A stretch of DNA of 64,000 nt, taken from positions 1 to 64,000 of the forward strand of contig NZ_JAKSYI010000094.1 in assembly GCF_022829285.1 (NCBI RefSeq), read 5' to 3'. The notes below the pieces were generated by a model, which was not told the DNA's origin, did not search any database, and saw nothing but the letters and a program-made list of their open reading frames with translations. Position numbers and translations under genes: made by a program. Positions 63,025-64,000 of the stretch are shown here, piece after piece. The stretch comes from Methylobacterium sp. J-078 (GTDB lineage: Bacteria; Pseudomonadota; Alphaproteobacteria; Rhizobiales; Beijerinckiaceae). Each line of letters opens with the position of its first letter. Position 1 is the stretch's first letter.

Positions 63025-64000
63025 TCAGAGCAGACCCTGCGCCTTGGCGAGGGCGACGAGATCGTGCTGCGGCCGGGCGCCGATGTGCTGGATCACCTCG
63101 GCGGCGGCCAGCGCCCCGAGTCGGGCGCTGGTCGTGTGGTCGAGGCCGCGGGCATGTCCGGCGAGGAAACCGGCCGCGAACAGGTCGCCCGCGCCGGTGG
63201 TGTCGACGAGTTCGTGCACCGGCGATGCGGAGACGGCCTGCACGTTGCCGCCCTGGATCACGAGGGCGCCATCGGCCGAGCGGGTGACGAGGCCGAGGAG
63301 GTCCTTGCCGCGGGCCGCGCTCTCGTCGCGCAGGGCCTTGATGGCGGTCTCGGCGTCGTCGGTCTCGTAGAGGCTCTGCAGTTCGGCCATGTTGGCGAAC
63401 AGGATGTCGATGCTGCCGTCGCGGATCAGGCCCAGGAACTCGTCGCGGTAGCGGCCGACGCAGAACGCGTCCGACAGGGTCAGCGCCGCGGCGTTGCCGG
63501 CCTCGTGGGCGATGGTCACGGCCTTGCGGAAGGCGTCCTTGGCGGCCGGCGGATCCCAGAGATAGCCTTCGAGATAGACCACGCGGGCGCTCGCCACGGT
63601 CGCGGCGTCGACGTCGGCCGGGGACAGGCCCTGGCAGGCGCCGAGATACGTGTTCATGGTGCGCTCGCCGTCCGGCGTGACCAGGATGAAGCAGCGGGCC
63701 GTGGCCGGGCCGTCCGTGGCGGCCGCGACCGGGAAGCGCACGCCGGTGGCCTTGAGGTCGTGCGCGAACAGGCCGCCGAGCTCGTCGTCGCGGACCTTGC
63801 CGACGAAGCCGGTCCTGGCGCCCAGCATCGCCGCGCCTACGGCCGTGTTGGCGCCCGAGCCGCCCGACACGATGGTGGCCGGTCCCATGGCGGCGAAGAG
63901 CGATTCCGCCCGTGCCTCGTCGATCAGCTGCATCGCGCCCTTGGGCACGCCCTGCGCCGCGAGGAAGTCCTCCTCGGTGCGGGCGATGAGGTCGACGATG
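63025..64000 (-). CDS. PfkB-family carbohydrate kinase, adenosine kinase-like (5' end outside window)
   Basis: Ribokinase-fold kinase, 325 codons visible; the frame continues past base 64000, so the start is missing. GGSGANTAVGAAMLGARTGFVGKVRDDELG (first PfkB signature region) and ELVDTTGAGDLFAAGFLAG (second signature with DTxGAGD, catalytic Asp and anion hole) are clear. The residues before the first internal Met (IVDLIARTEEDFLAAQGVPKGAM) are the family's N-terminal region. Alphaproteobacterial relatives are annotated as adenosine kinase; sugar kinase activity cannot be excluded. Confidence 0.9.
   Translation of the reverse strand, partial: IVDLIARTEEDFLAAQGVPKGAMQLIDEARAESLFAAMGPATIVSGGSGANTAVGAAMLGARTGFVGKVRDDELGGLFAHDLKATGVRFPVAAATDGPATARCFILVTPDGERTMNTYLGACQGLSPADVDAATVASARVVYLEGYLWDPPAAKDAFRKAVTIAHEAGNAAALTLSDAFCVGRYRDEFLGLIRDGSIDILFANMAELQSLYETDDAETAIKALRDESAARGKDLLGLVTRSADGALVIQGGNVQAVSASPVHELVDTTGAGDLFAAGFLAGHARGLDHTTSARLGALAAAEVIQHIGARPQHDLVALAKAQGLL

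Overview
The window is 64 kb of uniformly GC-rich, densely packed chromosome from an alphaproteobacterium. It is most likely a member of the Hyphomicrobiales (Rhizobiales) and plausibly a Methylobacteriaceae-like lineage. The evidence is the alphaproteobacterial 5S rRNA and type-A RNase P RNA, families typical of that class (DUF1491, DUF2336, DUF4167, Mic60/COG4223), PleC/DivJ-like kinases, and several gene orders conserved in the class. The genus is inference. No insertion sequence, phage, CRISPR array or tRNA was seen; apart from a few small unknown genes this is core chromosome.

Layout. (1) 1-8 kb: 5S rRNA end of an rRNA operon with its terminator, an OmpR-type regulator/kinase pair, glnE, and convergently a PleC-like kinase whose promoter overlaps a perfect 16-bp palindrome. 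(2) 8-12 kb: aminopeptidase N, glyoxalase I, a 57-aa GcrA-like HTH mini-protein, and the RNase P RNA gene. (3) 12-21.3 kb: a tightly overlapping division/cell-wall operon rsmH-ftsL-ftsI-murE-murF-mraY-murD. It lacks an adjacent mraZ and is followed by a Wzy/O-antigen-ligase-like membrane protein where ftsW is commonly found. (4) 22.6-28.9 kb: an NDH-2/maleylacetoacetate-isomerase group, the D-glutamate catabolism pair dgcN-dgcA, and a cydB gene with a 34-aa one-helix companion but no cydA. (5) 29-33.5 kb: a DivJ-like kinase, a peptidoglycan-binding membrane protein, DUF1491 and DUF2336. (6) 33.6-42.5 kb: hemD-mic60-hemY (minus) divergent from tsaD-GNAT-gpsA-OGFr-like-EVE (plus). (7) 42.5-54.2 kb: a MoxY/MoxX-like two-component pair, unknown genes, a DEAD-box helicase, an LhgO-like oxidase, a GFA protein, a molybdenum oxidoreductase with its flavin reductase, a Pmp3 peptide, a methyltransferase-like protein and DUF4167. 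(8) 54.5-64 kb: the conserved minus-strand chain lysC-ptsP-prfA-prmC-DUF4167, divergent from ubiG, a PEBP-family protein and a quinone oxidoreductase. It ends in a PfkB/adenosine-kinase-type gene cut by the window edge.

How the parts fit. The strongest theme is cell cycle and envelope: PleC-like and DivJ-like kinases, divisome and peptidoglycan precursor genes, Mic60, and a stand-alone GcrA-like HTH. A second theme is nitrogen/PTS control (glnE, ptsP) and amino-acid metabolism (dgcNA, lysC). A third is respiratory and redox chemistry (NDH-2, cydB, ubiG, Moco oxidoreductase). Start codons were chosen from Shine-Dalgarno spacing, overlaps and family N-termini. All family names come from reading the sequence; no database search was run. 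Long open frames antisense to these genes are ignored as high-GC artefacts.
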